Source: a virus. Taken from it: 22,175 bases of DNA. Where the stretch lies: positions 1-22,175 of IMG/VR virus record IMGVR_UViG_3300017781_000165. One strand, given 5' to 3'. The translations under genes and the position numbers were made by a program. Of the stretch, positions 13,539 through 20,474 are shown one piece after another; the first letter of the stretch is position 1, and each line of letters starts with the position of its first letter. The notes under the pieces are model-generated. The model worked only from the letters and a program-made list of their open reading frames with translations. It did no database searches and was not told where the DNA came from.

Positions 13539-14239
13539 TTTGATTTCCTAAGCTCTAATTCTTTTTTAATCCACTGTTTGGCTATGTGATTTTGTACGGG
13601 TCTTGTTACAAATTCTCTTGCCTTTGATTTTATAATATCTGCAAAATCTTTTTTTTCTGAATTATCTACAACTAGCATATTGCTTGAACCAAATAAACTT
13701 TGGAATTTACCTAGGTTATTTTGTACTGCCTGCCAAGAAGATTTTACTAATTCTGTTGGAAGTTTTCTTTCTCTTTCTTGGTTTCTTTCAAGAGCAACGT
13801 CTAGGTCAGTGTTGACAAATATCATAAAGCAGTCATAACCTACAGCCTGTAATCTTTTTTTCTGCTTAGCTATATTAGGATAATTTTTACCTGTTCCATC
13901 TATGAGTAAACCTAGCCGTCCATTTATATAATTTTTTAATGCAGCATCTCTAACCTTTTTACTTTTTTGCCTTAGTTGCATGGCTTGAGAATATTCTGAT
14001 GGTTTTAATTTAGCTATGTCTTGGCTTAATCCTTTCATCTGTAAATATGTTTCAAAATACTTATCGCTGTTTACAGATTTCAACCCTTGAGCAGAAACAA
14101 AAGGCATTTTTTCAGGCATACCAAATAGACTTGACGCTGCATATGATTTACCACTACCAGGGCCACCTGCAGTAAATACCGCTTTGAATATACCTGGATC
14201 GTATATGCCTTCGTTTAATATGTCTACTAGTTTAATCAT
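13535..14239 (-). CDS. P-loop kinase (zeta-toxin / polynucleotide-kinase-like)
   Basis: A 234-aa P-loop phosphotransferase. Walker A is GGPGSGKS (25-32); VNSDKYFE (56-63) sits where zeta-type and PNK-type kinases place a substrate-binding acid. LGLLIDGTGKN (109-119, Asp114) ends a core strand, and ERNQERERKLP (151-161) is an Arg-rich lid. The N-terminal ten residues (MIKLVDILNE) end in L-N-E, a possible gp21 site. The stop codon overlaps the start of the NMNAT/ligase fusion gene (ATGA), so the two are translationally coupled. Kinase plus adenylyltransferase recalls NadR (nicotinamide riboside kinase + NMNAT); kinase plus ligase recalls phage RNA repair. The start at 14239 has no Shine-Dalgarno sequence. 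Confidence 0.82.
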   Translation of the reverse strand: MIKLVDILNEGIYDPGIFKAVFTAGGPGSGKSYAASSLFGMPEKMPFVSAQGLKSVNSDKYFETYLQMKGLSQDIAKLKPSEYSQAMQLRQKSKKVRDAALKNYINGRLGLLIDGTGKNYPNIAKQKKRLQAVGYDCFMIFVNTDLDVALERNQERERKLPTELVKSSWQAVQNNLGKFQSLFGSSNMLVVDNSEKKDFADIIKSKAREFVTRPVQNHIAKQWIKKELELRKSK

Positions 14240-14244
14240 TTTAT

Positions 14245-14252
14245 ATAAATAT
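14245..14252. promoter_or_regulatory. Conserved intergenic octamer, copy E (ATAAATAT)
   Basis: Fills the short gap between the 188-aa structural gene and the kinase gene, five bases from the kinase ATG. Plus-strand 14244-14251 is TATAAATA. No Shine-Dalgarno sequence lies between it and the start codon. Confidence 0.4.
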
Positions 14253-14254
14253 CA

Positions 14255-14821
14255 TTATTCTACTGTTATTTTACCACTATCTAATGTTATTGTTCCAGAG
14301 TTTAGTGTTATGGTTCTAGGACCTGCAGGAGTTTCTATTGATACAATAAAAAATATATCTGCTAAAGTTAATCTAAAGGCTTCTCCGGGTGGACCGCTAA
14401 GTGGATGTACATCAAATTCTAAGCTGAGACCGTCTATGTTGGTAGTTGTTAACGCAGCTCCGCTAGAATCAACCGTTAATTCAGGTAGTTCTACATCTCC
14501 TAAAACTAGGTTATCGACTGTAATAGAAATAGAACTATAGCTGCCTAAATCATCAGATATGACAGATTCTATTTTAATATCGCCTTTAAGCTTTTGACAC
14601 CTGTATACCAATTTTATTGAATTTATAGTTGCATTTTGCTGCAAAGGACCAAGATTTTCAAATTCTATTCCGGCAGCTGCACAAGTATTGCTTGTTTGGA
14701 GTACAACGGTTGAGTCATCCCCATCGCCTATTCTACCTAAAAATGAAGCAAGTTGGCCAATGCTCCATCCTGTAATTGACGTTATAGCTGTTGGTCTTAT
14801 TATTTGAGTTTGGATTGGCAT
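14255..14821 (-). CDS. Putative virion structural protein (188 aa)
   Basis: A beta-rich protein with many Thr, Ser, Ile and Val residues, beginning MPIQTQIIRPTAITSITGWS. The body has alternating strands (TINSIKLVYRCQKLKGDI, ISITVDNLVLGDVELPELTV). The end, RTITLNSGTITLDSGKITVE, consists of short repeats of (I/L)TL-x-SG. A very similar tail (IKLENGRYRLTAGKLTIKQ) closes the 218-aa protein at 18117-18773, which occupies the corresponding place after the other fibre gene. Starts at ATG 14821, 15 bases after the small coiled-coil gene. Two cysteines are present (in SNTCAAAG and VYRCQ). A fibre-tip, accessory fibre or decoration protein is plausible; no named family is recognised. Confidence 0.75.
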   Translation of the reverse strand: MPIQTQIIRPTAITSITGWSIGQLASFLGRIGDGDDSTVVLQTSNTCAAAGIEFENLGPLQQNATINSIKLVYRCQKLKGDIKIESVISDDLGSYSSISITVDNLVLGDVELPELTVDSSGAALTTTNIDGLSLEFDVHPLSGPPGEAFRLTLADIFFIVSIETPAGPRTITLNSGTITLDSGKITVE

Positions 14822-14836
14822 ATTATTGTTAAGCTA

Positions 14837-15010
14837 TTACTGGTTTTTTAACTTGTTTACCTCTACTATAATTTCATCTATTTTTTTAACAATAAATTTT
14901 ATAGTTTCTTGCATTTCATATATGTTTTCTGATGATTCAATATCTTCTTTTACTTGTGATAATGAACCAGATAATTCAAACTCTTCATTCGATGATTTTA
15001 TGTCTGACAT
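14837..15010 (-). CDS. Small coiled-coil protein paired with the 722-aa fibre (57 aa)
   Basis: A 57-residue frame with ATG at 15008-15010, three bases after the fibre gene's stop codon, and GGGAG just upstream. The product starts MSDIKSSNEEFELSGSL and ends KKIDEIIVEVNKLKNQ, a heptad-like coiled coil. It closely parallels the 54-aa product at 19340-19504 (starts MADIK, ends KIDELVAEVNTLKGD), which likewise directly follows a fibre gene. Acidic N-terminal half, no membrane segment. A fibre assembly chaperone or a trimerisation partner is inferred from this repeated pairing. Confidence 0.75.
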   Translation of the reverse strand: MSDIKSSNEEFELSGSLSQVKEDIESSENIYEMQETIKFIVKKIDEIIVEVNKLKNQ

Positions 15011-15013
15011 CTA

Positions 15014-17182
15014 TTACTCCCTTATCTTTGCCGTTACGGTATAATTACCCCTTACGTTTCCTGTCGCTTGTTGGGTTGTTTGTGCAAATACATAAAGCAT
15101 TTCACCCTTATCCATGGTAAGTCCAGTACTACCCGTTATGTATATAGTATTATGGTGGGCCCTTTTAAGTATTCCAGCTTTACCATTAGAAGAACCACTA
15201 GCTAAAAATCTTAGGTTTTGGATTCCATCTCCTTCAGGAGAATCTCCCGCATAAAGCCAATAATTTAGTTGATTGCCAGGATTTGTGTCTCCTGTATTTG
15301 ATGTATCTCCTGCAGTATATGGATCGCCTGAACCATCATTAGAACCAGAAGGAGCCGTTGAAGGCCTAAGATTACCAATAAGTTCAATGTCTGTTACGTT
15401 GTGCATAACAGGAACACCTTTTTGAATGTCATAGCTATTTGCAAAGGATCCTCCAGCTATTTCTGACTTTGTGACACTATCATTCCAAGCCCTGTCTGCC
15501 CATCCAAAGTTAGAGTTGCCATTAATTAGGTTATCTAGTCCTTGATCAGAGGTTGTGTTTGAATACCATGCATGCGTTACTAATTGGATGGGTGCACCAA
15601 TTATACTTGATCCATATATATTTCCACTTGCACTTATAGTACCTGATGTTGTTATATTACCAAATAATACATCACTTCCTGTTATTGCATATGAACCTGT
15701 TTTATTTGCTATACCATCAAATTGAGTTTGTATTGTTTGAGTAATATCAATTCCATCTAAAGTACCATATTCACTATTACCGACGTTACCATTCGATCCA
15801 ATTTGATTTGCATTTAATCTACTACCTAATGTTATAGAACCAAAATGTCCTTTACTTCCTGTTATAGTTCCACTTGCACTTATGTCTCCTGAAGCTGTTA
15901 TGTGGCCTGATCCGGATGCTAAATATATTGCATTTCCAATGTTTACTTTTTCATCATCAAATGTAGCAACTATGTGTTCTCCACTAGAGCCAGCAGTTCC
16001 ATCATTTGCTCTAATTTGAACTACGCCATCTTCAGCTCTATTAGCTAATGCTACAACATCTGACCCTGGGAATAGAAGTCCGTATCTAATACCCGCACTA
16101 GAGTCTTGATAGAGTACTCCTTCAGTTTGTCCACCATTTGCTCCTGTGAACATTATTCTTGCAGCTCCACTTGTTAGACTTAAATCATCTGCCATAGTGA
16201 CGTCGTCTCCTACAGAAGTAATATCACCTACAATTGTTAAATTATTTGCTTTTAAATCTCCACTTGCACTTAGATGACCGTTAATAGTTGTGTCACCTTC
16301 TACAAGCAGTCTTGTATTTGAAGGGATATTGGATGTTCCTATTGCTACTGTTCCTGAATCGTTGTCTATTTTTATAGCATTTGCATCATCAACATTGATT
16401 TCTATTCCATCAAGACTATAGTTTATATACTGATTACCTGGTAGTCCTGTTTTTGAAGTTATTACATTACCATTTGAACTTATATCACCTAAAAATGTAT
16501 TTGTACCAGTTCCGCTTGAGCTTATATTTCCTGAGGCTGATATGGACCCTAGCACATTTAAAGATACCGTATCACCGCTTCCTTTTAATGTGGAGGTATG
16601 TATGTGGGAGCTGGCACTAATTATGCTTGAGGTAATTCGAGTTATATTTGCAGACTGTCCTCTAAACTCTCCTCCGTCTTGTGATCCGGGGCCTAGATGA
16701 ATGTTAACCCCTGCAGATGCTGATAGATGACCTCCCACGCCAAAAGTATGTCTCGTAGTTGTATCTTCCAATATAGCCATTTTTACATTATCAGTGTGTT
16801 TTATTGTATAATCACTGTCAGTACCAAATTTTATTCCTTGATTTTCTCCCGTTCTTAAATTTGGTACTATAATTTGATTGAATGCAGACTGGAAAACCAC
16901 CATTGAATCTCCATCAACAAATAACTGAGGTGTTGTGGAATCAAAATATAGATTGCTTGCAATATTAAAGTTGTTTTCAGCGGCCGATGCGGTTTGTGCG
17001 TAAGATGAAGACGTTTCAAATGTTATTTCATGGGAAGCAGACACAGCAAAAGACGCTGTGACGTCTAGTAGTTCAACAAGAGATCCTGTTCCGTCCGCTA
17101 ATTGACCACTAGATGATAATTGCAATACTCGTTGATAAGTATCTTGAATATTTTGGCCTGTAAAGTTGTCTGATCCAGCCAT
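15014..17182 (-). CDS. Tail-fibre / virion fibre protein (722 aa)
   Basis: A long fibrous protein. The N-terminal 40 residues include YQRVLQLSSSGQLADGTGS, likely a base-attachment segment. Repeats of the form S-I-S-A-S-G-N-I-S then recur (near residues 205, 300, 425-440 and 520), typical of beta-solenoid shaft segments in fibres of marine T4-like phages. The middle has YSLDGIEINVDDANAIKID and RIMFTGANGGQTEGVLYQ. The C-terminal 170 residues, from HAWYSNTTSD on, form a separate domain that includes DIELIGNLRPS and ends GNYTVTAKIRE. It shares its plan with the C-terminus of the 296-aa fibre and is the probable receptor-binding head. The ATG at 17182 is preceded by AAGGG. Confidence 0.85.
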   Translation of the reverse strand: MAGSDNFTGQNIQDTYQRVLQLSSSGQLADGTGSLVELLDVTASFAVSASHEITFETSSSYAQTASAAENNFNIASNLYFDSTTPQLFVDGDSMVVFQSAFNQIIVPNLRTGENQGIKFGTDSDYTIKHTDNVKMAILEDTTTRHTFGVGGHLSASAGVNIHLGPGSQDGGEFRGQSANITRITSSIISASSHIHTSTLKGSGDTVSLNVLGSISASGNISSSGTGTNTFLGDISSNGNVITSKTGLPGNQYINYSLDGIEINVDDANAIKIDNDSGTVAIGTSNIPSNTRLLVEGDTTINGHLSASGDLKANNLTIVGDITSVGDDVTMADDLSLTSGAARIMFTGANGGQTEGVLYQDSSAGIRYGLLFPGSDVVALANRAEDGVVQIRANDGTAGSSGEHIVATFDDEKVNIGNAIYLASGSGHITASGDISASGTITGSKGHFGSITLGSRLNANQIGSNGNVGNSEYGTLDGIDITQTIQTQFDGIANKTGSYAITGSDVLFGNITTSGTISASGNIYGSSIIGAPIQLVTHAWYSNTTSDQGLDNLINGNSNFGWADRAWNDSVTKSEIAGGSFANSYDIQKGVPVMHNVTDIELIGNLRPSTAPSGSNDGSGDPYTAGDTSNTGDTNPGNQLNYWLYAGDSPEGDGIQNLRFLASGSSNGKAGILKRAHHNTIYITGSTGLTMDKGEMLYVFAQTTQQATGNVRGNYTVTAKIRE

Positions 17183-17193
17183 TTATATAACCC

Positions 17194-17772
17194 TTATTTT
17201 CTTTTTGAAAGTACTTTTACAACATTATTAATAACGTTTCCTGCTTCATTTATAGGATTAGTACTAACATATTCTGCTACTATTTTATTTAGCTTATTTT
17301 TCTTTACGGAAAGATTGTTTAAGTTTATATCTTCCTTTATAAGCAATTTTAATATGTTTATTACATGTTGTTTTTCTGATAAGGTTACTGTATCTTCCTT
17401 TATTCCGCTAACAACAATTTTTGGAGTAGTAGATTCTTGTATAGTTTCTTTTTTAGATTGATTTTGACTAACTACCTCAACAGTTACTTTTTTTGATTGT
17501 TGAACTTCAAAGTCGCTTTGCCACGGAATAAAATAAGTATCTTCGGCTATTACCTCTAATTTAATACTTCCCTTAGAAGATTCATCTATCAACCCTCTTA
17601 ATTTTTTTATTGGTACTACACATTTCCCGTTAGAATCAACTTTACCTTTAAAAAGTAAATTTAATTCTGGAGTTTCAACTATTAGCCTGGCAGATGTTTT
17701 TGCCATGCTTGCTCCTGAAATATTAATATCACACTCAAATAGTTCCGTTTTATCAGTAAATAATTTATACAT
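17194..17772 (-). CDS. Putative structural protein with Ig-like N-terminal half (192 aa)
   Basis: Residues 1-95 look like one or two beta-sandwich repeats: ELFECDINISGASMAKTSAR, LIVETPELNLLFKGKV, KCVVPIKKLRGLI, SIKLEVIAEDTYFIPWQSDF. A Ser/Thr/Gln-rich linker follows (VSQNQSKKETIQESTT). The C-terminal 70 residues are a helical bundle (VINILKLLIKEDINLNNLSV, KLNKIVAEYVSTN). Starts at ATG 17772, overlapping the preceding gene by 8 bp, and lies 11 bp before the large fibre gene, so it is part of the fibre operon. A connector or fibre-attachment protein is plausible. No named family is recognised. Confidence 0.75.
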   Translation of the reverse strand: MYKLFTDKTELFECDINISGASMAKTSARLIVETPELNLLFKGKVDSNGKCVVPIKKLRGLIDESSKGSIKLEVIAEDTYFIPWQSDFEVQQSKKVTVEVVSQNQSKKETIQESTTPKIVVSGIKEDTVTLSEKQHVINILKLLIKEDINLNNLSVKKNKLNKIVAEYVSTNPINEAGNVINNVVKVLSKRK

Positions 17773-18088
17773 CTATATTCTCCGCTAATATTTTAGCTTT
17801 TATTTCCTTTATTAGTAGTTTAACGTCTTCTACTTTTATTTCTATATCTTTTACTTCTTTATGTTTGTCATACATTTGTATACCTTTTCTCTTAAGTATT
17901 AAACGTATTAGTTTTTTCTTTTTCTCTTCAGGTAATTTGTCAACTACTGTAGAAACCGATCCAGATCCACCACCATCAATTTGATCAGCAATTTCTTGAA
18001 TTAGCTGGACATCATCCCAAGTATATGGATTATCGTTCCACGCAAAATCTGCCGTGTTCCATTTAAATGTTGTTATATTTTGTGCCAT
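17765..18088 (-). CDS. Small structural protein with aromatic repeats (107 aa)
   Basis: The N-terminus has short repeats rich in Trp and Asn/Asp: FKWNTADFAWNDNPYTWDDV (8-27), a pattern I associate with small structural proteins of marine T4-like phages. A glycine hinge (DGGGSGSVS) is followed by a Lys-rich helical C-terminal half (LPEEKKKKLIRLILKRKG and VKLLIKEIKAKILAENIDV). No signal peptide or membrane segment. The ATG at 18088 has no Shine-Dalgarno sequence; the octamer of copy F lies two bases upstream. Its stop overlaps the next gene's start by 8 bp. Probably a virion or assembly protein of the fibre unit. Confidence 0.78.
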   Translation of the reverse strand: MAQNITTFKWNTADFAWNDNPYTWDDVQLIQEIADQIDGGGSGSVSTVVDKLPEEKKKKLIRLILKRKGIQMYDKHKEVKDIEIKVEDVKLLIKEIKAKILAENIDV

Positions 18089-18090
18089 AT

Positions 18091-18098
18091 ATAAATAT
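18091..18098. promoter_or_regulatory. Conserved intergenic octamer, copy F (ATAAATAT)
   Basis: Two bases upstream of the ATG of the 107-aa gene. Plus-strand 18090-18097 is TATAAATA. In the same 28-bp gap the minus strand also carries AATAAATA (18118-18111), which faces the gene and ends 22 bases before its ATG, a credible late-type promoter box. Confidence 0.45.
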
Positions 18099-18116
18099 CA
18101 AGTTTTATTCTATTTA

Positions 18117-18773
18117 TTACTGCTTTATTGTTAATTTACCAGCCGTTAACCTATATCTTCCGTTTTCCAGTTTAATGTATGGTGGAACAGCCGGAGATTC
18201 ATCATAGGTTATTCGCATTATTCCGCTAAAATTAACATCATTAGTAACGTCTCCATCTTCTGATAAACCTTGATCGTTAAAATCAAGTCCTGCAATTAAG
18301 GCTATTGTAAAGGTGCTGTTATTATTAATATCCGATGCTGCGTCTGAATTTAATGCTACATCATTGGTTCCAGATCCATATAACCATTCCGTTCCTGTTG
18401 CTGCTTGAGAATATAGGTTTGCTGCTCCAAAAGAAAGATTATTAAAATCATCATTGGCAAGAACACCGTCTTCGCCAGTAAAAGCATTTGATTTTACAAC
18501 AAAAACGTTGTCTGCATCTCCTGATGCTGCTTTCTGTACGTTTAGTACAACATTAGTAGCAGTGGTAATACTAGACGTGTCAAATTTAATAAAGGTTCTA
18601 ATGTATCTAAATGTACCACCGCCTCTACCTGCAGATTGAAAATATTGCATGGCGACTACGTTTCCTGACGGTGCGTTATTTGCTGTACCTGAAGTTGCAT
18701 CTCTTGCTTCTTCTTGAGTAGTTTGTGAGGTTCCTGTAATAATTCCGAAAGCAGCTGCATTTTGTGTTGGCAT
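18117..18773 (-). CDS. Putative virion structural protein (218 aa)
   Basis: A beta-rich protein beginning MPTQNAAAFGIITGTSQTTQ. YFQSAGRGGGTFRYIRTFIK then FDTSSI (48-73) and later TNVVLNVQKAA resemble carbohydrate-binding-like jelly-roll proteins of the DNRLRE kind, but this is a resemblance by eye. Residues 135-185 are Asn/Asp-rich. The terminal IKLENGRYRLTAGKLTIKQ parallels the terminal repeat of the 188-aa protein at 14255-14821. Its ATG directly follows the methyltransferase stop codon (TAAATG), with AAGGA in the end of that gene. A fibre-tip or head-decoration role is inferred from context. Confidence 0.75.
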   Translation of the reverse strand: MPTQNAAAFGIITGTSQTTQEEARDATSGTANNAPSGNVVAMQYFQSAGRGGGTFRYIRTFIKFDTSSITTATNVVLNVQKAASGDADNVFVVKSNAFTGEDGVLANDDFNNLSFGAANLYSQAATGTEWLYGSGTNDVALNSDAASDINNNSTFTIALIAGLDFNDQGLSEDGDVTNDVNFSGIMRITYDESPAVPPYIKLENGRYRLTAGKLTIKQ

Positions 18774-19340
18774 TTAAAATTCCTTTTTCGGTAAATAATA
18801 GACTGTATTATTAAAATAACTATTGCTTGGTGGATCTACGGTTATTGCCTGATAATTAACGTTAGGTATATTATAATAATTAGTTTCTGTAATATTATTA
18901 TTCCACCAGGTTGTTTTAGCTCCTGAGTTTACAAGGTTGCTTAAGGATGAACTAAAATTTTTCATGTTTTGGTCTCCAAAAGTATCATAAAATATACCGT
19001 CATAGGTTGATAAAGAATCTTTAACATCATACCAGCTACCAGTTATAATATTTACATTTGATCTACCTGAAGCCCATGATAAAGCTTTAGGTATTATATT
19101 AGGATGATTTTCTATTATGGTGTGACTTGAAATAGAATGGGATTGAATATATCCTGCAGAGATTCCCATTCCATATCCTATTTCTAATATATCTCCTCCG
19201 TTTTCGCAAACATATGCTGCTGAAGCTGACATTAGAGAATCTTCCCAATCCATCATTACTTCAAATTCTCCTCCAAAAGATGCATCTGTATAATATATTT
19301 TAGATGTATTAAACGTTAATGTTCTGGTTAAATAAGTCAT
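18774..19340 (-). CDS. SAM-dependent methyltransferase of the guanidinoacetate/arginine N-methyltransferase type
   Basis: A 188-aa Rossmann-type methyltransferase. GEFEVMMDWEDSLMSASA (24-41) matches the start of the guanidinoacetate methyltransferase (GAMT)/RMT2 group (V-M-x-x-W-E-x-x-x-M). ILEIGYGMGISAG (51-63) is the SAM-binding motif I. TIIENHP (74-80) supplies the acidic ribose-binding residue. YDGIFYDTFGD (113-123) carries the family's second guanidino-binding acid (Asp119), the first being Glu33. It is shorter than GAMT (about 236 aa), mainly in the C-terminal part. It lies within the fibre gene run, with start overlap TAATG upstream and TAAATG downstream, so it is co-translated with virion genes. 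The substrate may be arginine in a virion protein or a small guanidino compound; this is not known. Confidence 0.8.
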   Translation of the reverse strand: MTYLTRTLTFNTSKIYYTDASFGGEFEVMMDWEDSLMSASAAYVCENGGDILEIGYGMGISAGYIQSHSISSHTIIENHPNIIPKALSWASGRSNVNIITGSWYDVKDSLSTYDGIFYDTFGDQNMKNFSSSLSNLVNSGAKTTWWNNNITETNYYNIPNVNYQAITVDPPSNSYFNNTVYYLPKKEF

Positions 19341-19504
19341 TAGTCTCCTTTAAGAGTATTAACTTCTGCAACTAGTTCATCTATTTTTTCTTTTAAAAGT
19401 TTTATTGTTAAAACCTCTGGAATTTCATCATTTCTAAGAAAATTTTCTTCAGTGTCATATGAACCAGAAGCTATTGTTTCCGTTATTGTTTTTATATCTG
19501 CCAT
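19340..19504 (-). CDS. Small coiled-coil protein paired with the 296-aa fibre (54 aa)
   Basis: ATG at 19502-19504, one base after the fibre gene's stop codon, with GAGG upstream. Its TAA overlaps the methyltransferase ATG (TAATG). The 54-residue product starts MADIKTITETIASGSYD and ends KIDELVAEVNTLKGD, a short coiled coil. It is a paralogue-like match to the 57-aa product at 14837-15010, in both sequence pattern and place behind a fibre gene. Inferred to be a fibre assembly partner. Coding is supported by the tight overlaps on both sides. Confidence 0.75.
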   Translation of the reverse strand: MADIKTITETIASGSYDTEENFLRNDEIPEVLTIKLLKEKIDELVAEVNTLKGD

Positions 19505-19505
19505 T

Positions 19506-20396
19506 TTACCTCGCCACTATTATTATATTCATTAATCCTCTTGCGTTTTTTGCAGGGGTACCTGATGTTTCAGATCCTACACCAACAAATATCATAGATC
19601 CTTTATCTAAATTTCCAGTATAAGTTAAATCATTTGTAGCATAATTGGCGTTATTAAATGTATCTGATTGATGAGCTACTTTAGTTAACGTAATATTTGT
19701 ATTACTATCATTTGATCTGTTTGCTGTATAAATTGCCAGTGAAAAATCATCACCTGTTACTCCACCACCTCCAGCTGGTCTTAAAGAACATTGTACCTCA
19801 ACACCAGATATATCAAAAGGTAATATATAACCCCAGTTCATATCATCTTCAGCTATATCAAAGTTGGCTGTACTAGAAATAGCTCCTCCAACTGCTTGAG
19901 GGTCGTTCCAATTTGAGTTTTGGTGTCCTAAATTTCCACCAAAGTATAATGAATTTTGAATCATTGGGTCATCATTAATATAGAATGATGCCGCTTTTAA
20001 AATGTGCTTTGTTCCTTGGAATGCTGATCCTGTTATTGGTCCATCAACCTCTAGACTAGTTTCTGTACCAACTCCGTGTAATTCTACAAAGGCTCCAATC
20101 CCGGCCGTTATTGTGCTTGTTGCCGAGGCAGATATATTAGATCCTGCTGAAGATGTTACGTGACCATTGAGGGTTGTTTTACCTATAAGTTGATGGGTAT
20201 CATTTGCTGGTGAATTTCCTGCAGTAAGATCATTAGATGTAGTAATATCTCCAGAAGTATCTACTGAAAAGGCGCCATTAGCAAGTTTAAATTCAACTCC
20301 TGTTATATCTCCATTTGAACTTATATTTCCTGAGGCTGTTACGTGTCTTACCTCTATGGCTGATCCACTGACCAGCACTTTTTTCCAATTAGGCAT
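19506..20396 (-). CDS. Tail-fibre / virion fibre protein (296 aa)
   Basis: Begins MPNWKKVLVSGSAIEVRHVT, an N-terminus I associate with short fibre proteins of marine T4-like phages, followed by shaft repeats ASGNISSNGDITG (21-33) and further Thr/Ser/Gly/Asn-rich turns to about residue 125. The C-terminal 165 residues form a domain, from ILKAASFYINDDPMIQNSLY on, with GYILPFDISGVEVQCSLRPA, DDFSLAIYTANRSND and NLDKGSMIFVGVGSETSG. Its order of elements (LRP motif, 'Y(W)LYA/AIYTA', 'DKGxM(L/I)(Y/F)V') matches the end of the 722-aa fibre. Likely receptor-binding. The ATG at 20396 is nine bases after GGAG; an out-of-frame ATG four bases upstream gives only three codons. Confidence 0.82.
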   Translation of the reverse strand: MPNWKKVLVSGSAIEVRHVTASGNISSNGDITGVEFKLANGAFSVDTSGDITTSNDLTAGNSPANDTHQLIGKTTLNGHVTSSAGSNISASATSTITAGIGAFVELHGVGTETSLEVDGPITGSAFQGTKHILKAASFYINDDPMIQNSLYFGGNLGHQNSNWNDPQAVGGAISSTANFDIAEDDMNWGYILPFDISGVEVQCSLRPAGGGGVTGDDFSLAIYTANRSNDSNTNITLTKVAHQSDTFNNANYATNDLTYTGNLDKGSMIFVGVGSETSGTPAKNARGLMNIIIVAR

Positions 20397-20474
20397 GCAT
20401 TATATCTCCAATTATGGTTGGTTACTCTTGGTGAGCCCACTTCCTTTTCAGGCCAATAATTAATATTATATACA

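Noticed and set aside
14184-14540. Open frames on the plus strand (this one, and others such as 4070-4321 and 3263-3520)
   Set aside because: They lie antisense to well-supported genes, show hydrophobic or low-complexity translations typical of reverse frames in AT-rich coding DNA, and lack ribosome sites.
15600-16540. Repeated DNA in the large fibre gene as a mobile or tandem-repeat element
   Set aside because: The similarity follows the protein-level ISASGNIS repeats, with varied codons and spacing. It reflects the fibre shaft rather than a DNA element.
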